DNA of 41,497 nucleotides from Gammaproteobacteria bacterium (GCA_028293805.1 JAQGOC010000288.1:1-41497), one strand, 5' to 3'. Positions 24,349 to 32,767 are shown, numbered from the stretch's first letter. The notes: a model not told the origin generated them from the letters alone. Made by a program: numbers and translations.

Positions 24349-26181
24349 TCAGGTATCGACCAACAGCCATTCAGCAGTCCACGGCCGCAACGCGCCTTGC
24401 GCGTCGCGCCCACCTTCCAGCCAGAGGCGTCTTCCGCGGGATGCGGGGAAATCTGCGTTTGGGACGTCGGACAGGTTGGCGTTCAAGCGCAGACACGTGC
24501 CGCCGCGACACAGCCATTGAACCGTGACCGCCTGCGGTCCGCGAATGAAATACCCTCCTTCGCCGCCTGTCAGCAACCTGAGCCGCGGGACGATTTCGGC
24601 ACGGCGGACGGCGAGCACCTGGCGGTACCACGCCAGCCATTGCGCATGCCCCGGCTCATCGAGGTCTTCCCAACATAGCACCGCTGACTTGAACGTCGCT
24701 TCGCTCACGGGATCAGGGATCGTGTCCCGACGGCGCGGATCGGAAAACTCCGCAAGGTGACCGAACTCGGCGCGCCGACCACTCCTGACAGCCTCCGCCA
24801 GCTCTCCGTCGAAGTCGCAAAAGAACGGGAAAGGCTGCGGCGCGTTCCATTCCTCTCCCATGAAGAGCATCGGGATCTGCGGGAGGAGCAGATAGACCGC
24901 CGCTACGGCGCGACGCGCTTCATGTGTGGCCAGGTGGTGCCAGCGCTCGCCATAGGCGCGGTTGCCCACCTGATCATGATTCTGGATGAAGGCCACAAAC
25001 GCATCCGGCGGCAGATACCAGCTGGCCTCTCCGCGTGCGGAGCCGCGGAAGTGCATGACTTCGCCCTGGAACGCAAACCCTTCCGCGAGCGCGCGGCCTA
25101 GCTTGAGCGTGTCGCCTCGATAGTCTGCATAGTAGCCGCAGGACTCTCCCGTCGCCGCGGTGTGCAGGACGTGGTGGACATCGTCGTTCCACTGGGCCGT
25201 AAAGCTCAGAGGTCGTCGTCCGGCCTCCCGCACCAGGCGGCCCGCTTCGTTCTCTTCATTTTCCAGTACCAGATGAACGGCTCTGTTAGGCGCGCTTGCT
25301 CGCACTCGAGCCCCCAGTTCGTCCAGGAAATGCCAGGGACCGTCGTCGATGATTTCGTGAGCGGCATCCAGTCGCAAACCGTCGAAATGGAATTCCTCGA
25401 TCCAGCGTAGGGCGTTGCCGATGAAGAAGTCTCGCACGGGGCCGCTTTGCGCCCCGTCGAAATTGATTGCCGCGCCCCACGGCGTCCGGTGTCGCTCGGT
25501 GAAGAATTGGGGCGCGTAGAGCGACAACAGATTCCCCTCAGGTCCGAAATGGTTGTAAACCACGTCGAGCAGAATCATCAATCCGCGCGCATGCGCCTCG
25601 TCCACCAAGTACTTTAGATCGTCTGGGCGGCCGTATGCGCGGGCACATGCATTGGGGAACACACCGTCATACCCCCAGTTCCGACATCCCGGAAACGCGC
25701 CCACCGGCATGAGCTCAATGGCCGTGACGCCGAGGGAGACCAGATGGTCCAGTTTCTCGACTGCTCCACGGAAGGTTCCCTGCTGCGTGAACGTCCCGAC
25801 GTGCAGCTCATACAGCACAGCCGTATGCCACGGCTGGCCGACCCAACGGTGATCCCGCCATCGATAGCTCAGTGGATCGATCAGTTCGCTCATTCCGCAA
25901 ACATCGTCGGGTTGGTAATGCGAAGCGGGATCCGGCACGCGCTTGCCATCAGGGAGCACAAAACAATAGCGTGCGCCGGCGCCGAGGTCCTGCACGGTCG
26001 CTTCATGCCAGCCGCCCGAACCGGGCTCCAGCGGATAGTGGAAGGGATGACCCGCGACCTCGAGTTGTATCCGCGGTTGAGCCGGGGCCCATAGGCGGAA
26101 GCTCGTACTGCCATCGGGGAGCAGGCGCGGGCCGTGTCCGGGGCGGCGCTCGAAGCGCCTGGACGAGTCTGGATTTAACAT
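24349..26181 (-). CDS. treZ: Malto-oligosyltrehalose trehalohydrolase
   Basis: This GH13 enzyme releases trehalose from the end of maltooligosyl-trehalose. The 610-residue protein has an N-terminal beta-sandwich (RLWAPAQPRIQLEV, about 29-42), then the barrel: region I DVVYNHFGPEG (206-216), region II GLRLDAAHE (nucleophile Asp272), acid Glu307 in LVLENEENE, and QNHDQVGNR (Asp403). Length fits TreZ (about 560-600). Its usual partner treY, which builds the substrate, is not in the window. Start codons at 26220, 26193 and 26181 are all in frame with weak ribosome sites. 26181 is preferred since the first abuts the palindrome at 26221. malQ lies upstream on the same strand. Confidence 0.95.
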   Translation of the reverse strand: MLNPDSSRRFERRPGHGPRLLPDGSTSFRLWAPAQPRIQLEVAGHPFHYPLEPGSGGWHEATVQDLGAGARYCFVLPDGKRVPDPASHYQPDDVCGMSELIDPLSYRWRDHRWVGQPWHTAVLYELHVGTFTQQGTFRGAVEKLDHLVSLGVTAIELMPVGAFPGCRNWGYDGVFPNACARAYGRPDDLKYLVDEAHARGLMILLDVVYNHFGPEGNLLSLYAPQFFTERHRTPWGAAINFDGAQSGPVRDFFIGNALRWIEEFHFDGLRLDAAHEIIDDGPWHFLDELGARVRASAPNRAVHLVLENEENEAGRLVREAGRRPLSFTAQWNDDVHHVLHTAATGESCGYYADYRGDTLKLGRALAEGFAFQGEVMHFRGSARGEASWYLPPDAFVAFIQNHDQVGNRAYGERWHHLATHEARRAVAAVYLLLPQIPMLFMGEEWNAPQPFPFFCDFDGELAEAVRSGRRAEFGHLAEFSDPRRRDTIPDPVSEATFKSAVLCWEDLDEPGHAQWLAWYRQVLAVRRAEIVPRLRLLTGGEGGYFIRGPQAVTVQWLCRGGTCLRLNANLSDVPNADFPASRGRRLWLEGGRDAQGALRPWTAEWLLVDT

Positions 26182-26220
26182 GGTCCAAGCCATGCTACCC
26201 GCGCCTGCGACCCGACACAT

Positions 26221-26232
26221 TTACCTATGTAA
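26221..26232. promoter_or_regulatory. Palindrome TTACCTATGTAA upstream of treZ
   Basis: Inverted repeat with 4-bp arms TTAC/GTAA around a CTAT centre, in the gap between malQ and treZ, about 40 bp before the preferred treZ start. The core ACCTATGT recurs exactly inside another palindrome at 30789-30804. A dimeric regulator site is likely. The local Crp/Fnr protein is a candidate. Confidence 0.45.
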
Positions 26233-26278
26233 TAGGACTGTACCGGGCTGCGTGGTCATGAGCGGTGGGTGTGCGACG

Positions 26279-28441
26279 TCACGGATGGCCAGCTTGGCCT
26301 GTCGCACCGTTGCACCACCCCCTGAGCCGCTCGATCAGCGACTCCAAAGGGACCGACAGCCGCCGGCGCCAGTTAGGATACTGGTCCGTCGTTCCGGGCA
26401 GGTTGACGGGATCGACCTCGCCGGCGAGATCGTCCAGCTGGACCATCGCAAGCAGGCAGCGCGTGCGGCCGAGGAAACCGTGAACGGCCCGGACCAGCGT
26501 GTCCTGCGTTACGGGGTCGGTCATGGCGAGTAATCCTTCGCGATGCAAGACCTCCAACAGCCGCACGCATTCGTCGTGCCGCTGCCGTAACCGGCGCTCG
26601 ATTTCTTCCGTGGATTCGGCCGACCGCAATTGTGCGTCGAGTGCGATGTCACGTCCCTCCCACCAGCCGCGCAGGGTGGGCAGATCATGATTGCCGGCGA
26701 CTGCGAGCGCCAGCTTCGGGTAAGCGCTGGCGGGTAAAAAGCCGCCGTCCGCGGTGCGCTCGAACGCTAGAACGCGATAGGAAAGCACTCGGGCCTCGCT
26801 CATGCGCTCGCGGAATCCCGCCGGTACCGTACCCAGATCTTCTCCGACGATGAGACAGCGGTTGCGCTGGCTCTCCAGAGCGAGCACGCCAACCAAATCC
26901 TCGAAAGCGTAACGGATGTACGCGCCCTGCGATGCCGGGAAGCCCTCCGGGATGCACCATAAATGCTGGAGCGCCATGACATGGTCGATGCGCAAAGCGC
27001 CGGCGTGCCGCATGTTGGCGCGGAGCAGATCGATGAAGCTCGCGTATCCTTCGTTTCTCAGATTCTCGGGGTTGAGCGCAGCGAGCCCCCAGTCCTGGCC
27101 CTGCGGGTTCAACAGATCCGGCGGGGCGCCTACGTGAGCGGTCGCCATCATGACGGACCCCTTGCTCCAGCACTCGGCCCCGGCCGGATCCGTTCCGATC
27201 GCGAGGTCGCGATACAGTCCGACTCTCATGCCGCGGCCGGCCTCGGCCGCGGAGGCCAACTGCAAGTCCGCCTGCCACTGCAGCCACGCGTAGAACGAGA
27301 TTTCTTCCGCATGCTCGTGCGCGAACGCGGCCACCGCCGGGCATTCCGGATGTTGAAACTCGGCAGGCCACGTGCGCCAATCCGTCTGGCACGCAGGGGC
27401 CTGGGCAAAGTGTGTGCGTAACGCCTGGAACAGGCATCCGAGCTGCAGCGGTTTTCCCTGGCCGTCCCGGAAAGAGCCGAATTCCCGCCACGCCTCCGAG
27501 TCGCGATTCGCCGCCGCTCGCTCATAGAGCAGACGCAGAACCGGAAGCTTCAGGGAAGCGACAGTGGCGTACTCCACGAGGCCCGACTCGCGGCACGCGC
27601 TCAACTTGCGTTGAAACCCTGGCGTAGCCATGGCTTCCTGAGCTGCGCGATCTTCCGCGAAGCCCGCGATTGAGCTGACGTCGAGGTTCAGTACATTCAG
27701 CAGCAGCCGCGTCGACGGCGAGTACGGGCTGGCCTGCTCCGGCACATCCAGAAATGTGGCATGCATCGGGCTGACGCCGACGATGTCGATGCCGTTGCTC
27801 GCCGCATGTTGCAGCAACTGCCGCAGATCGGTGAAGTCGCCGATTCCCCAGTTGCGCTCCGACCGGATGAGGGAGAGTTGCGCGGCGACGCCCCCCAGCC
27901 TCCTGCCGTCCTCACGCATTTCGGGCAACCAACATCTGCCGGGGGTCACGATGAAGTGGCAGGAATGACCGCCCGGGTCCAGGCTCAAAGCGTGATAGCC
28001 GTCGGGTATATCGCCATCGAGTACGAGTCGGCGGCGCGCCATGCAAGATTCGCCCACCATCGAGGTTTCGAGGAGTGGCAGCGTCGCAAAATCAGATGTG
28101 CCCCTGACCGCTGCACCCTCCTCCAGATTCAAATACCATTCGACCCGTCGCGTATCGCTGCGCAGGACGATTTCGGCGCTTAGCGGGCCGCGATCGCGAT
28201 AGGCCACGATTGCCGGGGGTAGCGCTCTCTGCCACCGCGCGCGCTCAACCTCCGCAAGGGCGGCTGCAATCGCCTCCGGGGATTCAGCTCGCACGCCAAG
28301 CGAAGCGAGCAAGTTGCGCCGCGCACGGCGCGCTGTCGATTGCTGTCGACCGTGAGCATCGGTGTATTCGAGTTCGATGTTATGAAAGGCTGCAATGGCG
28401 TCCAGAGCGGCTTCATCGGCGGGACTCGGCTCCTCACACAT
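26279..28441 (-). CDS. malQ: 4-alpha-glucanotransferase (amylomaltase)
   Basis: A GH77 enzyme of 720 residues that rearranges alpha-1,4-glucans and frees glucose. A large N-terminal region (1-180) of the E. coli MalQ type precedes the catalytic barrel. Key sites: GALRIDHVMAL (nucleophile Asp486), VGEDLGTVP (acid Glu534) and GNHDLPTLRGWWEG (Asp586). SPYSPSTRLLLN is the characteristic substrate-side motif. With treZ and the GH13 glucosidase it connects maltodextrin or glycogen turnover to trehalose. It is followed by treZ after about 97 bp with a palindrome in the gap, so treZ may have separate control. The start at 28441 is ATG (CAT at 28439-28441) without a clear ribosome site. Confidence 0.96.
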   Translation of the reverse strand: MCEEPSPADEAALDAIAAFHNIELEYTDAHGRQQSTARRARRNLLASLGVRAESPEAIAAALAEVERARWQRALPPAIVAYRDRGPLSAEIVLRSDTRRVEWYLNLEEGAAVRGTSDFATLPLLETSMVGESCMARRRLVLDGDIPDGYHALSLDPGGHSCHFIVTPGRCWLPEMREDGRRLGGVAAQLSLIRSERNWGIGDFTDLRQLLQHAASNGIDIVGVSPMHATFLDVPEQASPYSPSTRLLLNVLNLDVSSIAGFAEDRAAQEAMATPGFQRKLSACRESGLVEYATVASLKLPVLRLLYERAAANRDSEAWREFGSFRDGQGKPLQLGCLFQALRTHFAQAPACQTDWRTWPAEFQHPECPAVAAFAHEHAEEISFYAWLQWQADLQLASAAEAGRGMRVGLYRDLAIGTDPAGAECWSKGSVMMATAHVGAPPDLLNPQGQDWGLAALNPENLRNEGYASFIDLLRANMRHAGALRIDHVMALQHLWCIPEGFPASQGAYIRYAFEDLVGVLALESQRNRCLIVGEDLGTVPAGFRERMSEARVLSYRVLAFERTADGGFLPASAYPKLALAVAGNHDLPTLRGWWEGRDIALDAQLRSAESTEEIERRLRQRHDECVRLLEVLHREGLLAMTDPVTQDTLVRAVHGFLGRTRCLLAMVQLDDLAGEVDPVNLPGTTDQYPNWRRRLSVPLESLIERLRGWCNGATGQAGHP

Positions 28442-28589
28442 CGCTCAGCCCTCGCCTCATGAGCCTGCGAGAGCCGGCGCCATTGACGCGCTTGGTTCAG
28501 GCTCGCCCGCCGGGCTTGCCCCGGCGGATCGGAGCTGACAGGACGAGCCTTTTGCGCCCTCCCGCATCAAACCCGCCTCTTCTGCCGGC

Positions 28590-29759
28590 TCATGCCGCCA
28601 GATCGGCGCGCATGAGCTCGGTCCCGGGCGTCCAGCTGTAGGTTTCGGAGACGGCGCTCGATGGCGACCCGTCCGCGTTCACGGCATCGCGATAGGCAGT
28701 CGAGGAGCGGCCCTCGTCCCGCTCGTTGACGAATTGCGTGCCGTCCTTACGCAACGAGGTCTCACGCGCAATGGTCTGCCTGACGAACTCCCGATGGCTC
28801 TTGAATTTGATGAAATCCGGCAGCCGGCCGTTGCCCAGCACCTCCGCCGGATCCCGGCGCTCGAAGTCCTTGAACAATTTCAGCGCCACTTGGAGATGTC
28901 CCAGCTCGAAGTCGAGAAACCGTTCCCACAGTGCCTTGACGCGCGGGTTGCTTTCCTGCTCCACGCAGGCCGCGTAGTTCCAGATCTCACACGCTTCGGC
29001 GAGCAGCAGTTTCTCCAGAACGGACTCGTCTGGATTGAGCATCGATCCGTAATGAGTGATGTGCTGGGACTCGACCGATGCGATCTCGGCATAGAGTTGC
29101 CGGGCCAGCGGGTCGGCGTACAGCGGCCCGATGTTCATGTAATAGTCATGCGTCTGAAACTCGGCGCCGGTCAGGGTGACGGCATGCAGTTTGGTTGCCA
29201 ACGCGGCCTTGGAGTCGTAAGGCCGCAGCAGGTCGTGCTCGGGCGCGCGATGATGGAGGATTGTAGGACGCGCCGGGACGATATCGGTATAGCCCTGGAC
29301 GATGTTGTTCGCATCCTTGCCCTCGAGCCGGTCCAGGAGCGCCGAATAACGGTACAGGTGATCGAAATCCTCCAACAGCGCATAGCGGTAGGCGCATGCC
29401 AGGTATGTGTCGGGCTCCAGTTCCGCGACCGAAGCCGTGATCTCGATCGCGGCCTGCTCGTAGCCGATCGTGGTTTCCAGCGGTGAGTGGTCGGCTCCGA
29501 TGAGCCAGTTGATCGTGGTGGCCTGGTGCTGCTCGACGCGCATCAGCTGGGCAAGCTCCACCCTGGCATCGCGGTTCATGCGCAGCGCGACCTGTTTGGT
29601 CCGCAGCGAGTCGAGCTCCAGACCGTTCATGAGGATGATGCGAACGCGCGTAAAGGCATCGTCGTCGAGCTTGCTGATCGGCTTGCCGACCATCTCCTTC
29701 CAGCTCATTCTTTGTTGCGCCAGAGGCGTACCCGTATCTTTCAGCAGGTCGATGGTCAT
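28590..29759 (-). CDS. Ferritin-like-fold protein, long form
   Basis: A 389-residue helical protein with several Glu/His pairs spaced as in ferritin-like metal sites: VEQHQ (75-79), LEDFDHLY (129-136), VESQHITHY (229-237), EIWNYAACVEQE (258-269) and FELGHLQ (284-290). The repetition suggests two four-helix units or one large bundle. The last 60 residues are Ser/Thr/Gly-rich and probably disordered. Name and substrate are unknown; iron or peroxide handling is inferred from the fold and from catalase nearby. AGGAG lies 7 nt before ATG 29759. It is the second gene of an operon with another ferritin-like gene (20-bp gap). Confidence 0.7.
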   Translation of the reverse strand: MTIDLLKDTGTPLAQQRMSWKEMVGKPISKLDDDAFTRVRIILMNGLELDSLRTKQVALRMNRDARVELAQLMRVEQHQATTINWLIGADHSPLETTIGYEQAAIEITASVAELEPDTYLACAYRYALLEDFDHLYRYSALLDRLEGKDANNIVQGYTDIVPARPTILHHRAPEHDLLRPYDSKAALATKLHAVTLTGAEFQTHDYYMNIGPLYADPLARQLYAEIASVESQHITHYGSMLNPDESVLEKLLLAEACEIWNYAACVEQESNPRVKALWERFLDFELGHLQVALKLFKDFERRDPAEVLGNGRLPDFIKFKSHREFVRQTIARETSLRKDGTQFVNERDEGRSSTAYRDAVNADGSPSSAVSETYSWTPGTELMRADLAA

Positions 29760-29779
29760 GTAGTGCTCCTGGAATGGGG

Positions 29780-30592
29780 TTAGACGGCCGGAGTGCCGGC
29801 CTCGTCGGTTACCAGCGTCCGCAGCCACCCACTCACGATCGCCAGGTGTTCCTGCTCGGCACCGAGCGCCTGCGAGAACCGGTCTGCAAGGTCGCTCTGC
29901 CCCGCCTCTTCAGCGAGCTCTTCCAGCAATTCCCAGCCCGCATTGTCCGTAAGCTCGGCCGTCAGTATCGCATTCAGGCTCTGAGCCATTGTCGTCCGCG
30001 GATCGCTGATCACCTGCACCAAGCCCATCGAGGCGGTTGCAATCACGTCCGCGCAGGGTGTCTGGGCAGTCGGATCTCCCCCGAGCTGCGTCGTCGAGTC
30101 GCACAGCATGCGAAAATGACCGAGCTCTTCCGCTCGAATGCGGCGCAGCGTCTCCAACGGGGTCTCGCCGGCCGCAGAGGCAGGCGCTTCGCCTGGCAGC
30201 CCTGCCGCATCAAACACCGACTCGGCGGGAGGCAGCACATCGCCCTCGGCGTTGCTCAGCGCCAGGTACTTCGAGATCAGGGCGTCATACAGGCGCGTAC
30301 CCGTCCGCTCGAAGGCAATCCGCTCTCCGAGCTTGTCCAGAAACAGGTTCGGGCTGACGCCTTTGAGGCGGGCGAGCCCTTTCTTCAACGTTCCCTTGAC
30401 GAGTGAAGCGGGTGGCGGAATGGAGCCCACGTTGTCCGCATCGGCGATGTAAGCGAGACGTTCCGTATCGAATTGCCGGGTGCTGATCGGAGTGGGAGGC
30501 GACAAGGTGTTGACCGCATCCTGCATCCGTTGGATTTCGCTTGGGCTGACGGCAGCCCCGGTGCGGTTGTGGCCGGGCGTTGTGGCTTCCAT
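29780..30592 (-). CDS. Ferritin-like-fold protein, first gene of a two-gene operon
   Basis: A 270-residue protein. After a Pro/Thr-rich N-terminus (1-60), helical segments carry Glu95 (RIAFERTGTRLYDAL), Glu155-Glu156-His159 (AEELGHF), Glu213 (TAELTDNAGWELL) and Glu246/His249 (AEQEHLAIV), the E...ExxH...E...ExxH order of a di-iron ferritin-like bundle. Role in the cell is unknown; metal storage or protection from peroxide is inferred. AAGGAT precedes ATG 30592 by about 5 nt. The next gene (28590-29759) starts 20 bp after the stop, so both are expected in one transcript. A 16-bp palindrome about 200 bp upstream could control it. Confidence 0.72.
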   Translation of the reverse strand: MEATTPGHNRTGAAVSPSEIQRMQDAVNTLSPPTPISTRQFDTERLAYIADADNVGSIPPPASLVKGTLKKGLARLKGVSPNLFLDKLGERIAFERTGTRLYDALISKYLALSNAEGDVLPPAESVFDAAGLPGEAPASAAGETPLETLRRIRAEELGHFRMLCDSTTQLGGDPTAQTPCADVIATASMGLVQVISDPRTTMAQSLNAILTAELTDNAGWELLEELAEEAGQSDLADRFSQALGAEQEHLAIVSGWLRTLVTDEAGTPAV

Positions 30593-30788
30593 GTGAAATC
30601 CTTATGCGAGTGTTGCAGGGCGCGCATCGTTGCAGCAATTAGCGGGGGGGATCTGTAGGGATTCATCACCGGATGGGGTCGGCAAACGGCGCGACACGGC
30701 GGCCTTGGCGCGACAAGCGCGACTCGACGGGAACTCCTCGACGGAAACTTCCACGGCTCGCGGCGGAGCACGCCACCGTCAGTTTGTC

Positions 30789-30804
30789 GCTAACCTATGT
30801 TAGC
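30789..30804. promoter_or_regulatory. Palindrome GCTAACCTATGTTAGC upstream of the ferritin-like operon
   Basis: A perfect inverted repeat with 6-bp arms GCTAAC/GTTAGC and centre CTAT, 197 bp before the ATG at 30592 and 12 bp from the end of the secreted-protein gene. It shares the 8-bp core and the symmetry of the site before treZ. The likely role is an activator or repressor operator. Confidence 0.5.
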
Positions 30805-30815
30805 TGCAATGCAGG

Positions 30816-31352
30816 TCAGGGCGACCGATGGGTATTCAGCCCGCGTGGAGTGGCGCTGGTGCCGCTCATGCCACAGTCGAGCCCGCCATTGGGGGTAGGC
30901 CGCGCCGTGGAGCAGGCGGTGCCAGGATCCACTTTTTTCCCGGTGTTGCCCTTGTAAGTCTTCTGTCTGGCAAGCTTGCGGACGGGCGGCGTCTCGTTGA
31001 CAGCCCGCACGTTCGGCGGCTCTGTGCCGACACTCGCAGACGGATTGTTTCCCGGCTGCCTGGTTTGAGGCGGCGCCTTGTCCGTCTTGGCGTCGTGACC
31101 CGATCGCTTCGGATAGACGGCGTCCGGCCGGCTCGCCGTGTCCGGCGATTGCGCCACACTCGACTTCGGCTGCGAGGACTTCCGGCTTGCATCGGGTGTG
31201 TTTGGCCGGGAGGCCGTCGATGCATCCGCAGGGGCAGACGGACTCGGGGTCGGCGGGGGCGTCGGCTGCGTCTGGGCAAATGCGCCGCCGGCCAAGCAGA
31301 TACTAGCGATAAGCAATACCGGTGACTTGAGTGCTGTGGGGTTGCGTTTCAT
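30816..31352 (-). CDS. Secreted Pro/Ser/Thr-rich protein of unknown function
   Basis: A 178-residue protein with a Sec signal peptide (positive start, hydrophobic core LLIASICLAGGAFA, probable cleavage after AFA at 26). The mature part is dominated by Pro, Ser, Thr, Ala and charged residues, without predicted secondary structure, up to about 120. A short C-terminal section has two cysteines (147 and 160) in a TACSTARPTPNGGLDC context that could form a disulfide. No domain is recognised. It may be a periplasmic or cell-envelope linker protein. It lies on the minus strand between xthA and the ferritin-like operon and shows normal local GC and codon use. Confidence 0.65.
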   Translation of the reverse strand: MKRNPTALKSPVLLIASICLAGGAFAQTQPTPPPTPSPSAPADASTASRPNTPDASRKSSQPKSSVAQSPDTASRPDAVYPKRSGHDAKTDKAPPQTRQPGNNPSASVGTEPPNVRAVNETPPVRKLARQKTYKGNTGKKVDPGTACSTARPTPNGGLDCGMSGTSATPRGLNTHRSP

Positions 31353-31463
31353 ACGGTGCCTCCCGCGGGCTGCTCTCCCGCGCTCAATACGCGCAGGCTG
31401 CCCGTTTCGCCGTTATAAGGAAGCAGGCGGGCATTACCCGGGAGTGTCGGAGTTGTCCGAATC

Positions 31464-31487
31464 GCAGCGGCCCGCAAAGGCCGCTGC
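31464..31487 (-). terminator. Strong hairpin immediately after xthA
   Basis: Perfect 9-bp arms GCAGCGGCC/GGCCGCTGC with a 6-nt loop begin 3 nt after the xthA stop (minus strand). There is no T-run after it, so it may stabilise the transcript end or assist Rho rather than act as a classical terminator. Confidence 0.4.
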
Positions 31488-31489
31488 CC

Positions 31490-32413
31490 TCATGCTTCAG
31501 GTCTACTCGTTGCAAGCCTTTGTGCCTGCGCGCTTTGGATCTCGCTTTGGATTTCGCTTCGGTGTCCGCCAATGTCGCGGCGCTCTGCCTGCGGAGTTTT
31601 GTCACGCCTCGCAGCTCGCTTCGCGGGCTTCGAGCTGCGCCTCGTGGATAGTTCTATCCACACCGGTGCGTGATCGCTCGCGTGCGGTTGTCCACGAACC
31701 CATGTATCCACGTTCGCGTCGATGAGGCGCGGCCGCAACTCGTCGTTCAGCAGTAGATGGTCGATACGCAGGCCGGCGTTGCGCTGCCAGTGATTTCGGA
31801 AATAATCCCAAAATGTATAGAGCGCCTCATCAGGATGTTTCGCACGCAGAGCATCAGTCCAACCTTGGGCGAGGAGTCGTTGGTAGGCTGCGCGGCTCTG
31901 GGGTTGTAGAAGCGCATCCTTGCGCCACGACTTGGGATTGTAGATGTCGAAGTCAGTAGGGACCACGTTGTAGTCCCCGGCCAGCACCACAGGATGCCCG
32001 GAGGTATAGAGCCCGTGCGCGTGCCGGATCAGGTGCTCGAACCACTCCAGCTTGTAGTCGAATTTTGGCCCCGGCTGCGGGTTGCCGTTCGGCAGATATA
32101 GACAGCCCACCACGATGCCCTCGACAGCGGCTTCGAGATAACGACTCTGTTCGCCATCCGGTTCGCCTGGCAGGCCCCGCCTGATCTCAATGGGCCGGGC
32201 CCCCCTGGCGAGAATGGCAACACCGTTCCACGAGCGCTGCCCGTGCCACAGGGCACCATAACCCGCATCGTTCAGGGCCTGGGCCGGGAAGGCCTCCTGC
32301 GGCGCTTTGAGCTCCTGAAGACACACGATGTCGGGCGACTCTCTCGAGAGCCACTCGAGAAGGCTGCCCAGACGGCTGCCGATTCCGTTCACGTTGAAGG
32401 TTGCGATCTTCAT
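31490..32413 (-). CDS. xthA: Exodeoxyribonuclease III-like AP endonuclease
   Basis: A 307-residue enzyme of the exonuclease III/endonuclease-phosphatase fold that cuts DNA at abasic sites and trims 3' ends. Catalytic set: Asn8 (FNVNGI), Glu34 (LQELK), Asp147 and Asn149 (LAGDYNVVP), Asp218 in GLRIDHLLL, and Asp247-His248 (SDHAPVWIEL). The core ends near 257, the usual length. A further 50 residues, rich in Lys, Arg, Ser and Gln with a small repeat SEIQSEIQS, form an extra basic tail. ATG 32413 follows AGG by about 7 nt; a GTG two codons upstream is possible. Its place in this stress region fits oxidative DNA repair. Confidence 0.93.
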   Translation of the reverse strand: MKIATFNVNGIGSRLGSLLEWLSRESPDIVCLQELKAPQEAFPAQALNDAGYGALWHGQRSWNGVAILARGARPIEIRRGLPGEPDGEQSRYLEAAVEGIVVGCLYLPNGNPQPGPKFDYKLEWFEHLIRHAHGLYTSGHPVVLAGDYNVVPTDFDIYNPKSWRKDALLQPQSRAAYQRLLAQGWTDALRAKHPDEALYTFWDYFRNHWQRNAGLRIDHLLLNDELRPRLIDANVDTWVRGQPHASDHAPVWIELSTRRSSKPAKRAARRDKTPQAERRDIGGHRSEIQSEIQSAQAQRLATSRPEA

Positions 32414-32470
32414 CGACACGCCTGAACCGGCGCCGGAACGGCAGGGTCGGACCCGCGATGAGGCAGAAGC

Positions 32471-32767
32471 TCAGCGACGCCGCTGGGCGATGGCGCGAGC
32501 TGCAATAGCCAGTAAGACACAGGCGCTTACGATGAGCGCGGGCTTTTGGTAACGCCTGGCGGTGGAGGTGACATTTTGAGCGAGTGTGCTTCCGGTCTCC
32601 CGCGCAGCTTGCACCGCCGCGCGCAAGCGCCGCCTGGGCGAGAGCCTGTCGTGAAGGGCCTCCAACGTTTCATCCAGATCGCGCCGGGTGAGCTCGATGT
32701 TTTGCTCCAACGCACTCAGATCCGCTCCGGCTGGAGCGGGCCCGGGAGTACGCGGTTTGAAGCTCAT
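32471..32767 (-). CDS. DUF3618 small membrane protein
   Basis: A 98-residue protein. Residues 17-50 match the DUF3618 pattern (IELTRRDLDETLEALHDRLSPR), followed by an amphipathic region and a C-terminal membrane segment at about 74-92 with a terminal RRR. Such proteins usually sit beside a holin-like (DUF1469) gene and sometimes a DUF883 gene, as a small stress-related membrane set of unknown function. Its ATG overlaps the stop of the holin-like gene (ATGA), so translation is coupled. A gap of 57 bp separates it from xthA downstream. Confidence 0.85.
   Translation of the reverse strand: MSFKPRTPGPAPAGADLSALEQNIELTRRDLDETLEALHDRLSPRRRLRAAVQAARETGSTLAQNVTSTARRYQKPALIVSACVLLAIAARAIAQRRR

Noticed and set aside
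26182..26220. Start of treZ at 26220
   Set aside because: That start directly touches the palindrome at 26221 and adds 13 residues without similarity; 26181 fits family starts better, though not proven.
28507..28527. GC hairpin CCGCCGGG/CCCGGCGG between malQ and the ferritin-like operon
   Set aside because: Strong stem but no T-run on either strand and typical of high-GC DNA; not called a terminator.
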